From the NCBI GenBank assembly GCA_037176905.1, contig JBBBWG010033196.1:79317-113623 (forward strand): a DNA stretch of 34,307 nt, written 5' to 3'. Source of the DNA: Azolla pinnata. Lineage: Eukaryota; Streptophyta; Polypodiopsida; Salviniales; Salviniaceae. Under the pieces are notes generated by a model. It was given only the letters and a program-made list of their open reading frames with translations, did not search any database and was not told the DNA's origin. Numbering within the stretch: the first letter of the stretch is position 1; the number at the start of each line of letters is the position of its first letter. Positions 1 through 11,800 of this stretch are shown piece by piece. The position numbers were made by a program, and so were the translations under genes.

Positions 1-1
1 G

Positions 2-466
2 CATCAGCATCAGCATCAGCATCAGCATCAGCAACATCAACAGCACCTTCTTCCCCTCAACAGCGCATTCATCGCGCAGCTATCTCCCGCTTCATCGTCG
101 TCGCCGCCGTCGTCGTCTTCGTCGTGCCTTCCATCCGATTGGGATCTCTGCAGCAATCCTCTCTATGCTCCGCCGACGATCTCCCAGCAGCAGAAGCTGC
201 AACTGGATCCACAGTACCTGCATCGGCGGCAATCTGCCAATGCAGGGCAGCAGCTTGTGCATCATCATCAGCATCATCATGTAGTTAGACCATCCCCGAG
301 TGCTACCATTACTGCCCCTGCTACTGCTGCTGATATGACTGTGGGGCAGCAGCCTGGATCGACAACAATGGGAGCAATGGCTTCTCGAGACAGTGCAGGC
401 TCTCCGAATCATCTCCATCCTCATCCTCATCATCAGCATCATCGGCAGCAACAGCTACAGCAACAT

Positions 467-525
<59 letters not shown>

Positions 526-1971
526 TGTCGAGGCGATGATGCAGCAGCTCCCTCAACGCCCCGGAGAACCCGATTGCTCCTTCTACGTGAAGACGGGGAT
601 ATGCAAGTTCGGCGCCAACTGCAGGTACCATCACCCGAAGCAGCACCCATCGATGTCGAGCCCCCTCTCTGCCTCCAAGCTCAGCCCCATGGGCTTGCCC
701 CTCCGACCGGTATTATACTTTACCTTGTTAGGGTTGAATCCCTCCATTGCTTCAATCCTGCATTGATGTCTTGGAATATGGACATGTATGCAGTGCACAG
801 ATTGCACTATTTGAGATGCATTTTGGATGCAGTTTTGCTGTAAGTCATGCGCATTACCGTATGCATTCACTGTCTGCCTAGGCACAGATCTTTGTAAAGG
901 ATGCTAATGTTTGAGATGCAGTTTGTGGATGCATTTTGCAGCCGGTCATGCACACAATTACTGTATGCATTAGCTGTCAGGCATAGATCTTTGTGTAAGG
1001 GTTATCGTGTTTGAAATGCATTTTTGCAGTTGGTCGTGTCTTAATGTATTTGCTGTCTGGCATGGATCTTTGTAAGGGTGATCATGATTGAGATGCATTT
1101 TGGATGCATTGAGATGCATTTTGGATGCATTTTGCTATATACGATCGCTTTCTGTTTGGCATGGTTCTTTGTAAGCGTGCTAACATTTTGTGATGCAGTT
1201 TGGATGCATTTTGCAGCTGGTCATGTACTAAATTTCTGTATGCATTCACTGTCTGGCATGGATCTTAATTATAAGAGTGATCATGTTGGAGATGCGTTTC
1301 GCATGCATTTGGCAACTGGTCATGTGCATCCCTGTATGCATTCATCACTGTCTGTCTGGCATGGATCTTTGTAAGAATGATCATCTGCATAGCAGTAGTG
1401 CCTATGCAACACTAATTTCTTTCGAGATGCACTTTTGGCGGGCAGTGATCGTACCCATTGATTGGTCTATTTCCCCAATCCACATCATGAGATGCATTTT
1501 GGTCAGCACCCATCACCTGTGCATAATGTGGTGTGCATGTACCAAATGCAAGAGTGCGACAAATTGTAATGCCAAATTAGTGATGATGGGATTGACATTG
1601 GAGCTGTTATCATGCTCTAATACAATGCACTGCATTCTGGGTAGTTGGAGACATGCCAGTTTTGGAAGTGATGATGATGATGATCATCATCATCATCATC
1701 ATCAACATAATACACATTTGGTGTCTGAGTTTTTCACTGAATGTGTTTGCAGCAGCTATGGATTGCTTTACTTTAGCCCTTCTTCACTGTTTGTGTATGT
1801 ATGGATGTATGTCAGGGATTGCCTCTGTGTGCATTCTACCTAAAGAATGGGATCTGCAAGTTCGGCCCCCTGTGCAAGTTCGACCACCCGTTCCACTTGC
1901 CGCCGCTTGTGCCCAAATCTTCAGCTGCAATACAGACATCGAATGCAGATGCCGATGCTCCAGAATCCTGA
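2..1971 (+). CDS. Plant ZFN-type CCCH zinc-finger protein, 3' part (two exons: 2-709 and 1816-1971)
   Basis: Seen: a reading frame open from the left edge runs through His/Gln-, Ser- and Gln-rich linker into a C-x8-C-x5-C-x3-H finger ([20 protein letters not shown], about 570-630), then [10 protein letters not shown] and a GT donor at 710. Splicing to the AG at 1814-1815 keeps phase 0 and continues [20 protein letters not shown], a second C-x8-C-x5-C-x3-H finger, stopping with TGA at 1969-1971. Known: plant ZFN/HUA1-like proteins have five such fingers, and the last two are joined by a conserved [10 protein letters not shown] linker with an intron here; they bind RNA or DNA in the nucleus and cytoplasm. 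Inference: these are fingers 4 and 5, and fingers 1-3 lie left of the window. The linker before finger 4 is unusually long and low in complexity. The tail after finger 5 is short and ends ADADAPES. The family call is firm; the target is unknown. Confidence 0.88.
446..523 (+). repeat. In-frame CAGCAA repeat encoding polyglutamine
   Basis: Mostly alternating CAG and CAA codons give a Gln tract of about 26 codons, broken by one Leu and one His. It sits in the linker before the fourth zinc finger of the CCCH gene. A shorter CATCAG (His-Gln) repeat lies at the left edge, 2-31, in the same frame. The alternating codons make a hexanucleotide rather than a pure CAG repeat. Confidence 0.9.
812..1390 (+). 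repeat. About six diverged ~100-bp tandem copies inside the CCCH gene intron
   Basis: The intron (710-1815) contains a repeated block starting GAGATGCATTTTGGATGCA, then a GGTCATG core, TGTATGCATTCACTGTCTGG, and CATGGATCTTTGTAAG followed by GATCATG. Copies start near 812, 914, 1014, 1091, 1191 and 1290, so the usual spacing is about 100 bp with one shorter copy. Each copy carries GTAAG-like 5' splice-site strings. No coding function is apparent. Confidence 0.8.
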
Positions 1972-3330
1972 CAAGGAAGAAACAGAGAGAGAGTGAGAGA
2001 GAGAACAAGCTCTTTTGATGAAGCATGTCGAACATCGAAGGAGGAGCAGGGTGGTGATGCAGAGATGTGTGTTTTCATGTGCTAAACCCCAAAACCCCGA
2101 ACCCCCACCGGATCATGGCAACAACAGCTCTGTTGGATCGATCGATCATGCTACATTCTGCTCCAGCATCATCATCATCATCATCATCGGCATCATCGGG
2201 AGCACTGTCGAGCTCTCCTTTGGCAATTCCTGGGGCATGAACTCGGCGGACAATGGCACACATACTAATGCTGAGATGTGTTCTTTGTTTTTGCAAGGAA
2301 GGAAAAAGAAAAACATCTTCCACTCTTCTTCTTCTTCTTCTTCTTCCCTGCTTCCATTGTTTTCTTTGGCATATGACCTTGTCTGAAATGGGAAGTGTTT
2401 TCAAGTATGAAGCATGCCGTGGATCGGACCCTGGGACATTGAATCGAGCTTGGCATTTGGGCAGCTGCCGGATGTGTTGATTGTGGATGGTGAAATGGAT
2501 AGGATTCTCTTAGGTGAAGATTAGTTAATGTGAGGCAAGATGAAATGGTTTCATAACACTGTTAACCTTTATGAATATTAACCACAATGTGGGCTGGAAC
2601 ATCAAGAATGGGGCTTCATATGTAGACAACTTCCCATGCCTTTCTTATACACTACGGGCAGCCGTGCATTCAAGAGCTGGGCGGTTTGTCGATGCAGATC
2701 GACTATGCCAGATTGGCTGTGTAGGTTCTATGAACAGATTGACTATGCAGATTCTATGTATATTGTGCAGGGCTGAATGTATTTTTGAATTTTGGTGGAC
2801 TGTTTGGCTTGAGATGTGGGTCAGGCAGGTTCTTGCTCCAATGCTATGAATTGTCTTTTGCGACGGCGTGTATTGCATTGCATTGCCTCTGCCGGCAGCT
2901 TGAGCTATGGCTTCTGAATGTTGCTCGGTGCATCGTCTGATTAGGCATTTGTGGGGTGGGATCGATCTTCGGGATGCGTGGAAGCCGATTCCAGGAATCT
3001 GTATGCTACATTCTGAGATTCTATATCCCATTTCTGAATCTATCTAAGCATATGCCAGATTCTGGAATCCAACAGAATCTTTGCCCGAGAACGAGTCTGT
3101 GTGTGTGTGTGCTTGTTTAGATGTATACATATATGTATAGATCGACAGGCATCCAGCCATGTCGAGCCTCTGTGTTCTTGCTAACCTTTCTTGTTGATGA
3201 TGACAAGGTCTTCTCTTGCTGAGATGCACAGGAGCAAGAAGAAGAAGAAGAAGAAGAAGAAGAAGAAGCAGACGGAACAGAAGGATGCAGTGGTAGAAAG
3301 ACACCGTCGCCTCTGTTTTCTTCCGCAGGT
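1972..3330. other. Spacer: 3' UTR of the CCCH gene and 5' flank of the PPR gene
   Basis: No supportable gene. It holds short microsatellites: CAT units near 2166-2190, CTT units near 2322-2345, TG units near 3100-3112 and a GAA run at 3237-3269. Just before the PPR start there is a good 3' splice site: a pyrimidine tract at about 3310-3325 ending CAG at 3326-3328. The PPR transcript may therefore have a 5'-UTR intron whose donor I could not place. Confidence 0.5.
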
Positions 3331-6300
3331 ATGCCTTCTTGTCAAAACCCAAATGCCAGGAATTTGCTCTGCATCCGTTCCTATGCCCACTCTGCTCCTG
3401 CAGATGCGAACAACATGGTGCTGGCATCAGCTTCTATGGAGAATCGGCGTCCCAGCTTTGACATGGGTGGCTCGTCCCTTCCTTGCATCCAAAGGCTTGT
3501 CGATTTCCTGCATACATGCCGGAAGGAGAGGAACCTGGATCTTTGCCACAGGCTATACATTGAAGCTCACCACTACGGCCTTCATTCCCATGAAGTAGTC
3601 GGGAACTACCTCGTTCCGATGCTTGTTGAATGTGGCAATCAGCAAGATGCCCTTCTCGCCTTTCGGCGCCTTCCTCACAGGAACGAATTCTCTTGGACCG
3701 CTCTCATACAAGGGTTCATTGACAGCGGAGAGATGCATCAAGCTCTTGCTGTGTTTGCAGAGCTGAAACAGGATGGTGTCGATGCTAGCATGTTCACCCT
3801 CCAAGCATTGGCAAAGGCTTGTGGACGGATGAAGTGTATCGAGAAAGGGTGGGAGTTGCATGCTGAGATCGTGAAGGAAGAGTTTGAGAGCGACCTCATC
3901 GTAGGCAACACGCTGGTTGATATGTATGCGAAATGTGGTCTCTTCGAGGAAGCCTTGATCGTGTTGACGGATTTGCCCACCCATGACACTGTCTCATGGA
4001 ATGCTCTTATCTCAGGATATGTCGAATATGGTCTATGCGAAGAGGCTTTAAGATGCATTGCTTGCATGCGGAAGACCGAGATCCCTTTAGATGAAGTGAC
4101 ATTCATTTGTGGGCTGAAATGTTGTCGATGTTTTGGTGACTTATGTAAGGGCCAAGGGCTGCATTTGGAGATCATCAAAGAGAGCTTCGATACCTATCCT
4201 GGGATAGGCAACTCTCTGATAGATTTCTATGCAAGATGTGGTTTGCTTGCCGAGGCGAAGGACGTGTTCGATGAATTGCCAGAACGAGATGTTGTCTCTT
4301 GGAATACATTGATAACCCATTTTGCCGAGCACGGGTTTGGTGAAGAAGCCTTACTCTTTTCCGAGCAGATGCGATTGAAGGGTGATTCCCCTGATGCTAT
4401 AACATACATCTCTAGCCTGAAAGGTTCTGGCAGCATAGCTTCTGTGGATAGGACCCGAAAGATACACGTAGAGGTCATTAAAAGAGGGTTTGAAAACCAT
4501 TCCTCTATCGGTAATACTTTAATCGATGCATATGCTAAGTGCAGCTCGATGGTTGAAGCTCGGGAAGTGTTTGATAATCTACTTGTCCAGAATGTGGTCT
4601 CTTGGACCGCTCTTATTTCAGGGTTTTCCGAACAAGGCCTCGGTAATGAGGGATTAAGGTGCTGGGAAGAAATGCGACTCAGAGGCGTCCGTCCAAATGC
4701 TGTTACGCTATTTTGCAGCCTAAGGAATTGTGGCCTCGTAGGAGCTGTAGAGAAAGGGCTAGAAATTCATATCGCTGTTGTAGAGGAAGGACTTGAAAAA
4801 GATTCTTGGATCGGTAGTGCTTTGGTGGATATGTATGCAAAGTGTGGGTGCTTCACAGAAGCTGAGGATATATTGGAGGAGCTTCCGGTCTGTGATGTCG
4901 TCATTTGGACGGCCCTCACAGCCGGGTATGTGGATCAAGGTTATGGTGTGGATTCTTTACGCTGTTTAGAAAGGATGCTATCTGATCAAGTGCTACCTAA
5001 CATTGCCACATTCCTTTGCAGCATGAAAGCTTGCGGTAGTATACAAGCCTTAGAAAGGGGCCAGGAGTTGCATGCGATGATTATCAAGGAAGGATGGGAG
5101 AAAGACCAATTCTTGAGGAATGCAATAATAGACATGTATGCCAAGTGTGGCTGTATCGGAGAATCGCGAGACCTCTTCGATCGGTCAGGAAACGATAGCA
5201 ATCTAGTCTCTTGGAATGCGATCATCTCGGGATATGCTGATAGAGGGCTCGGTGCTGAAGTGCTGAATCTATTCGAGGAGATGAAGAAGACAGGTTTGCT
5301 TCACAACGATATCACATTGGTTTGCGTTCTTAAAGGTTGCGGAAATAAAGGGTCTTTGGAGGAAGGTCGGGAAATACACTCCGAATTGTTGAAGAGGGGC
5401 TACGAGAGCGATTGTTTTGTCGGAAATACTCTCATCGACATGTATGCTAAATGTGGGCAACTCACCGAGGCGCACGATTTGTTCAGGGGTTTGTCGTCGA
5501 GGGCTGATGCAGTTTCGTGGAATGCCTTAATTTTCGGATACGCGGAGCATGGCCATGAAGAGGAAGTACTGATTCTGTTTGAACAAATGCACCAAAACCG
5601 AACCTCTCCGAATGCAGTTACATATCTTTGTACTTTGAAGAGCTGTGCCGCTGTAGCAAGCATCTGCCAAGGGCAGAAGATACACGCCGACATAATCAAG
5701 AACGGGCTCGATCGGTATCCTTACTTGGGGAACATCTTGGTAGATTTATACGTCAAGTGCGGCTCACTCGCGGAAGCTTCGCATGTCTTCAAGATGCTAC
5801 CTGGTAGAGATGTGATTGCGTGGACGGCGCTTATTTCGGGACATGCCGAATCCGGATTCAACTACGAAGCTTTGGAATATGTGGATTCGATGCGATCGGA
5901 AGGCGTGTCCCCATCGAGCGTGACATTCCTATGCAGCTTGAAAGGTTGCGGTTGCATTGCAACCATAGGCATAGGCAAAGCGCTGCATTCGGAGATCATG
6001 AAATACGGCTTCGAAGGTGATCCCGCCGTCGGAAGCGCGCTGGTAGACATGTACTCCAAGGTTCCTTTGATGCTTGCCGAAGCGTGCGAAGTCTTCGTAC
6101 GCATGCAGCTCAGGCTCATCATCGCATGGACTTCGTTGATTGCTGCATATTCTGAGCATGGGCTTCACGACGAAGTGTTGGATTGTTTCGAGAAGATGCA
6201 AGCAGTAGACGGTCTGACGCCTGATGCGGTCGCGTATCTGGATTCCGTGAAAGCATGCGGCTCTCTCGGGGCTATGGAGAAGGGACAATGCATGCATTCC

Positions 6301-6903
6301 TGCATAGTCAAGCAAGGGATGGATGAAGAGGAGCTCATCGCAGGTGCAGTAGTCGATATGTACGTGAAGTGCGGCTTACTTCTCGAAGCATGGACAGTAG
6401 TGTTTGATGCCGGATCGCCTACTCCGAGCATCGTCTCGTGGACTGCCATCATTTCAGGGTTTGCATTCCACGGGGATTTCGGCAATGTTTTCCGTCTCGT
6501 GGGGATGATGAGATGCCAAGGGATCGAGCCGGACGACATAACATTGCTTGCCATTCTCACCGTGTGCAGTCATGCAGGATTGGTGGAGCTGGGGTGCGAG
6601 TATTTTCGAGCTCTTACAAAGGGTCATGGAGTCGATCCTACCACGGAGCACCACAATTGTCTGCTCGATCTCTTCGGTCGAGCTGGTCAGCTTGATGAGT
6701 CTCTGGCTATGGTCGAGGACATGCCGATCCAGCCGAACGTCATCACCTACAGAACTTTCTTGGGCGCTTGCAAGAAGTGGGGAAATGCAGCACTCGGCAA
6801 GCAAGCCTTCGATTGTGCAGTTAGATTGGACGAGCAGCAAACGGCGCCCTTTGTTTTGATGTCGAACATTTATGTGCTCGCGGATGCGGATGACATTCTG
6901 TGA
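3331..6903 (+). CDS. PLS-class pentatricopeptide repeat protein, E-type, intronless (1190 aa)
   Basis: Seen: one uninterrupted frame from ATG at 3331 to TGA. From about residue 121 it carries ten near-regular P-L-S triplets of roughly 100 aa, each opening with SW-[NT]A-[LI]ISG and containing H-EI-K-GF and GN-LVDMYAKCG. The end (TYRTFLGACKKWGN, then PFVLMSNIYVLADADDIL) matches the start of an E1 motif and stops there, so no E2 or DYW deaminase domain is present. Known: PLS PPR proteins bind single-stranded organelle RNA, about one base per motif, and specify editing sites; E-only members need a DYW partner supplied in trans. Inference: it is an organelle RNA-editing specificity factor. The N-terminus (MPSCQNPNARNLLCIRSYAH) is basic and Ser/Ala-rich, fitting a mitochondrial or plastid targeting peptide. 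The first ATG follows a possible 5'-UTR acceptor by two bases. Confidence 0.92.
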   Translation: MPSCQNPNARNLLCIRSYAHSAPADANNMVLASASMENRRPSFDMGGSSLPCIQRLVDFLHTCRKERNLDLCHRLYIEAHHYGLHSHEVVGNYLVPMLVECGNQQDALLAFRRLPHRNEFSWTALIQGFIDSGEMHQALAVFAELKQDGVDASMFTLQALAKACGRMKCIEKGWELHAEIVKEEFESDLIVGNTLVDMYAKCGLFEEALIVLTDLPTHDTVSWNALISGYVEYGLCEEALRCIACMRKTEIPLDEVTFICGLKCCRCFGDLCKGQGLHLEIIKESFDTYPGIGNSLIDFYARCGLLAEAKDVFDELPERDVVSWNTLITHFAEHGFGEEALLFSEQMRLKGDSPDAITYISSLKGSGSIASVDRTRKIHVEVIKRGFENHSSIGNTLIDAYAKCSSMVEAREVFDNLLVQNVVSWTALISGFSEQGLGNEGLRCWEEMRLRGVRPNAVTLFCSLRNCGLVGAVEKGLEIHIAVVEEGLEKDSWIGSALVDMYAKCGCFTEAEDILEELPVCDVVIWTALTAGYVDQGYGVDSLRCLERMLSDQVLPNIATFLCSMKACGSIQALERGQELHAMIIKEGWEKDQFLRNAIIDMYAKCGCIGESRDLFDRSGNDSNLVSWNAIISGYADRGLGAEVLNLFEEMKKTGLLHNDITLVCVLKGCGNKGSLEEGREIHSELLKRGYESDCFVGNTLIDMYAKCGQLTEAHDLFRGLSSRADAVSWNALIFGYAEHGHEEEVLILFEQMHQNRTSPNAVTYLCTLKSCAAVASICQGQKIHADIIKNGLDRYPYLGNILVDLYVKCGSLAEASHVFKMLPGRDVIAWTALISGHAESGFNYEALEYVDSMRSEGVSPSSVTFLCSLKGCGCIATIGIGKALHSEIMKYGFEGDPAVGSALVDMYSKVPLMLAEACEVFVRMQLRLIIAWTSLIAAYSEHGLHDEVLDCFEKMQAVDGLTPDAVAYLDSVKACGSLGAMEKGQCMHSCIVKQGMDEEELIAGAVVDMYVKCGLLLEAWTVVFDAGSPTPSIVSWTAIISGFAFHGDFGNVFRLVGMMRCQGIEPDDITLLAILTVCSHAGLVELGCEYFRALTKGHGVDPTTEHHNCLLDLFGRAGQLDESLAMVEDMPIQPNVITYRTFLGACKKWGNAALGKQAFDCAVRLDEQQTAPFVLMSNIYVLADADDIL

Positions 6904-7300
6904 TGGTTTTGATGATCACAGATAATCTGGTTCCAGGATAGCTTTGCAGAGGCGCACTTCTTATACGCGCTGTTTCTGGCAAGAATGCTTTCCTTGGATT
7001 GGATGTATGCTTAAGCAGTTGTGGACAGAGAGATGAAATGTTTGAAATTGCAGCAGTTTAACAACACAACTGCTTCCAGATCAAGAAGTTTATCAAGCAT
7101 GGTTTGATGATCACAGATAATCTGGGTAAAACTCCAGGTTGGCTTTGCAGAGGCACACTTCTTATATACTGTTTCTGGCAAGAAAAAGTTTTCCATGGAT
7201 TTGGATGTATGTTTAAGAGCAGTTGTGGACAAAGAGCTGCTATTGATGAAATGTTTGAAATTGCTGCAGTTTAACAAAACACAACTCTGCTTCCAGATCA
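6904..7300 (+). repeat. Two-copy direct duplication (~196 bp) just after the PPR stop codon
   Basis: TGATGATCACAGATAATCTGG occurs near 6910 and again near 7105. Both copies continue with GCTTTGCAGAGGC-CACTTCTTAT, TGTTTCTGGCAAG, GGATGTATG-TTAAG, AGTTGTGGACA, GATGAAATGTTTGAAATTGC and CAGTTTAACAA-ACACAACT. The second copy is slightly longer. This is probably 3' UTR or flanking DNA; I see no open frame conserved between the copies. Confidence 0.85.
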
Positions 7301-8886
7301 TGGAGCCTCATGTACCTGAGGCAAGTGCTCCTGTGGAAGGAAGGCCATCAAAAACGATTCTTTGATTTTGCTTGCCAGGTGTTGGACATGTCTGTGAAAA
7401 CTGTTGGGTCATCCGAAAGTAGAAGATGAGAACAAAAGATGCATGAAGCTTATCTGCTAAACTACTCCGAGAATGCGAAATTAAATATTTCTTCTGTGCA
7501 GCTTACTCCTAGATTACAAATGCAGCTTATGCATAGCCGAACTTTTTTGTCTTTGTCAAAGGTTGAAGAACTCGATGCTAGATCGATTGGAGGAGGCGCA
7601 AAATGAATGCGATGAATCCAAGGGCAGGGGAAGCGTGATGTGATCGGATTGGAATTCCATCTCAAAATATCACCAGCCAAACATGTTGAGCAACTTGTTT
7701 CTTTGAGCTCGGTTGAATTGGGCCCAGACCTTTTCAGGTAGCAGCATCAACAAATGTAAATGAAGGCATGCAAATGTTCACCATTTTTAGAGGAGAAAAA
7801 CCGGTCAATCCTCCACAAGGCAGTTTCCTTCTGTATTTTGCCCACTTGATGCAGGTTTGAGCCCTCGGTTCCTCTATTTTGATGTATAGCTCTCAACATT
7901 ATCCTGCCAACTGTTCACACTGACCTTTCAAAAGCTGAAGCTGAGGCAGAGCTGCACTATCTGTTAGATGTTTGTGCTCTATCAGACAAAGCTGTTTTTA
8001 TCAACATACTGTTGGGAAAAGTTTTCATCAGATGATCCCACTGCTTTGGCCAATGGCCAGTCAGTTTTCTGATCTTGACACTTCACCAAATAGTTTGGCT
8101 GATTCGCAAAACTGCTCATTCACAGTGTATCGTTCGAAAAGTGTTTCAGGTTTACCAGTCAACTATCCTCCAGTTCAGAGCTTGATTAACATTATCAGAG
8201 AATTGCCTCCAACAACCATATGATTGAGATGAGAAACCTCAAGTTTGCTTTTTATATGGAGGCAAGGCACCATCTCAGCTCAGTTCTGGAATTGTGTGCA
8301 CAAACTGATCAGATTTGTTCCTAATTCCATGAATTAAGGTGTACCACAACGGCAGGTCACAACAGCTGGTCATAAAGACATCGATCGACAAAATCCAACA
8401 GAAACTTATCAAGGAAGACGAAAACCATAACCTGAACCTAAAAGTTTCAAGTTTGAAAAACTTGATGCCACAAGGCAAAAAGCCCTAAGCCTTAAATCAA
8501 CCCTCCAGTAAGCAAGATAACCGGAGCATGCTTTCAGATAGCTACGAAAAAACACATTAAAGCATAGGTAACTATCAACAAATTTTCATTGCTACTCAGA
8601 AAGCTTTGGCTATGTTGATATATACAAACACTGGCTCATAATGGAAGTGTTAAGAATCAATGGTGTTATTATCGTTGGAGTTATTATACAAACGAAAACC
8701 ATGCACGTTTTTTTATACACTTGTGTGCCCCAATGCAATGAAAGAGAAGCATCATGCGTTGCATACTTTTTATTGCTCTTGTGTTGAAAGATTAAGGTGA
8801 AAATTTGACTCAAAATCATTTTTTTATACGTTCTCTGCTTGATAAGGAACGTGTATAGAATTTAGGGTTCAGTGTTCAGGATTATA
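7301..8886. other. Intergenic, convergent 3' flanks of the PPR and RINGv genes
   Basis: No recognisable gene. An 84-codon open frame at 7972-8223 (+) has no family resemblance or supporting splice site that I can see. The right part, about 8230-8886, would include the 3' UTR of the minus-strand RINGv gene. It is AT-rich and otherwise plain. Confidence 0.4.
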
Positions 8887-11800
8887 TCATCTACTATTGT
8901 TCAGCTCCACGTCAGCAGCCATCTCCATTCTTTGTATGCTTCTTCGAACATTCCGTTCATGGCAACATTCCACGACAAGGCGAGCAGCAGTACCCAAACC
9001 AAGAACCACCAACACACCTAAATTTGACAGAGCATAGCTGATTACTTGTCTACCAGAAAACTCTTCAGTGCCTCCCATTATATATATATATATTATATAA
9101 ACGGAAAACAGTCCAAACAATTACCCATAACTTGTTGGATGTTGCAACTGCAAAGGGCTGTTAAGGTAAGTTTCAAAACCAGACTGCTCATTGTTTGATA
9201 GACGCCAAGGACGTCAGTATTTAGGGTTTATGGTAAGTTTTGAAACTAGAGCACAGTTTGATAAACACCCCAAAAGTTACAGTGTTTGGGGTTTAGGGCT
9301 TTTTCTTTTAAGGGCCGTTTGTTCAACGCCTAAGAAGCTACGATGTTTAGGGTTTAGGGTTTCAATGTTTTCTCTCCTAGATAAAACATTGACCGGTATT
9401 GGTCAGTTATACGACCTTCCTTTTCCATACAAATCTATATCTAACCATGCACCATTATTATCTTCTCGTATTACAATCACTATTATTGTCATGCCCAAAA
9501 AAGGATTGAATGGTTGACTTCATATGCATTCTTCCCCAGCCAAATTTGAAATCTCTCTCTTAATTCCTTTCTTTGGCCAGGTCCGCTACATATTTGTCTC
9601 TTTTCTTTCTTTATAGTAAAAAAAAAAAACTATAGCATACCAATGATAATGTTCACTGGAAGAGCCGAGGCGCCAAGGTAATAAGAGATCAAGACATCGA
9701 ACAAAAGCCCTGCAATGAGGATGAGCAATGCAGCCAAAAGCGGATGAAATCTTCCCTGTCAGAAAGTGAGGAGCTGAAGGTCAATTGAAAAGAGAAGGGT
9801 ATTAGAGTTATAAAATAGGGTTAGGGTTTCTGGTCTAGGGTCTAATGTTTAGAGACAAGTTTTGGGGCTTCTGGAAAACAAACAGAAAAAAACAGAAAGC
9901 ATACCCTCCTTTGCCACCTTCTAAATGCTTGTTGATGCCTCTGGCTCAGCCTCCAAACCCAAAAGTTTTGCTGGAAATCATTTGCAAAAAAAAACAGGTG
10001 ATATTGGTATTTAGATTAAGGGTGCAAAAAATTGTCAGAAAAACTGATAAATTTTGGTTAACACAAAAGATGGCTATAATTGAAGAAACCATCACCAGTG
10101 GCGGGGAAACGGGAGCTTGAAGATTTGTCGCAGTGTATCTGTGTGTGTACATGCAATTTTTCAGTTTACACCATGATTAAAAGAAACAATTCAGGACAAA
10201 CATGAAACATCAATGTAATCAAGAAAGACATTTTATTCAATGATAACCTGCATACTTCACACTTGTTTGTCCCCTTATTGTTGAACCATTGTTGTATACA
10301 TGTTCTATGGGCTTTTGCAAGATCACCCCGGCAATGGCACCCCAATTCAATCAAAGGCTCGTCCATCGACTGCTGGCAAATTCTGTTAAAATACAGCATC
10401 AATGTCACCAGTGCTCTGGCTCTGCAGTAGAAAAGACTCAACTTGATTCCCAATAAGTTTTTTGGACTTTGATGGCTTTTGCTACCTTTTGTCAGCTATG
10501 GGTTAAAAATACACTGACAGATATACACATGGTTTCTGCTTGCTACAGTTTCAGATGACGTTAACCCAGTTTCTCCCAAGCATTTGAGAGCTTTCCCCTC
10601 ACTATGCACAGAAATTGCTCAATTTCGTTCTCAGCATTTCACATCATTTTCAGAAAGTGGAGACCTAAAAAACTCTAATAGCAGCTAATTTGTACATTTT
10701 TCAGACTACATAATCCAAACTTTTTCACACCTAAAAAACTTTCCCTTCTCCCACTATACCGACCTCTGGCTGCAAGAGATGCCAACAGCTTCAAATTCCA
10801 GATACTGACCGAAATAATCTGTACGTTTATATATCTCTGTAGAAAGATATATAACTAGTTTTGGAAAGACTTGATCAATCTACAGTTTAGTAGAGGAGAA
10901 TAATGCTCACCTGCAACATTCTGCCACGCTGTCTGTACTCATTGCACTAACTGTCCGAGGAAATGTTCGATCCTGGGTCTTGCATACATCTGAAACATTC
11001 TGTGGAAGCGAAGGTGATTGCACATAAACACTTATGTCATGGTGCTGTGATGATTGCCTTTGCGGCTGAAATCTTGGCTCACTGGTGTTCCTATCTTCAA
11101 CTGTTGTTGCTAACACTGTGCTAGGGTTTATGCTGCACTCGGCATTATCATCATTATCTCCACCAACCACTCTCAGCTCCACTATGCAAGAATCCTCATC
11201 AACGGATGATCCTTGTAAATGCTCAGTTCCTAGCTTCACCTCGACCCACTGGGAATTTTCAGGGCACGGCCTTACCTCTTGAGAATTTTCCTGTGATCCT
11301 TGAATACACAATTGATCAGATGCCCGCACATTGACGCCATTCATAGATGTAGTATGTGCCCAATGAGGTCGACCTTCATCTCTTGGGCCTGAAGACGAAG
11401 AGGCATCTATGTCATTGTCTATCACCTCGGATCTGACCCGTTGACCTTGAAATAACTGGAGATAATATCTTAACATCACTGATTGGCAAGGAGTCTTGTA
11501 TATAACAATCAACGGTATTTCATGGTAGATCTACATATCATCATCAGGTTGTAAAAAGCTCAATGCTTACAGAACGTACCTAAGCATAAAGTATCTGAAT
11601 TAGATGGAACTCTGAAGAACATGTACAATGCAAAGCAAAAGAAGAAAATAAAGCAGGGTTGAATAAGTTCTGCGTTTTGATGATGTTGAAAACATACAAT
11701 GCATCAGTTTGAAACAAACTTCAAGCAACCAGACATCGGTACAGAAGCGCAAACAATTTGTCAAGTCAGAAGAAGAGATTCATTCTGCCAATAAATTCGG

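Noticed and set aside
6904-7000. Possible continuation of the PPR gene into E2/DYW after the stop
   Set aside because: None of the three frames shows the E2 or DYW wording (such as the CxxC or HxE deaminase signature).
7972-8223. 84-codon open frame (+) between the PPR and RINGv genes
   Set aside because: No motif, no conserved start context; length is within chance for AT-moderate intergenic DNA.
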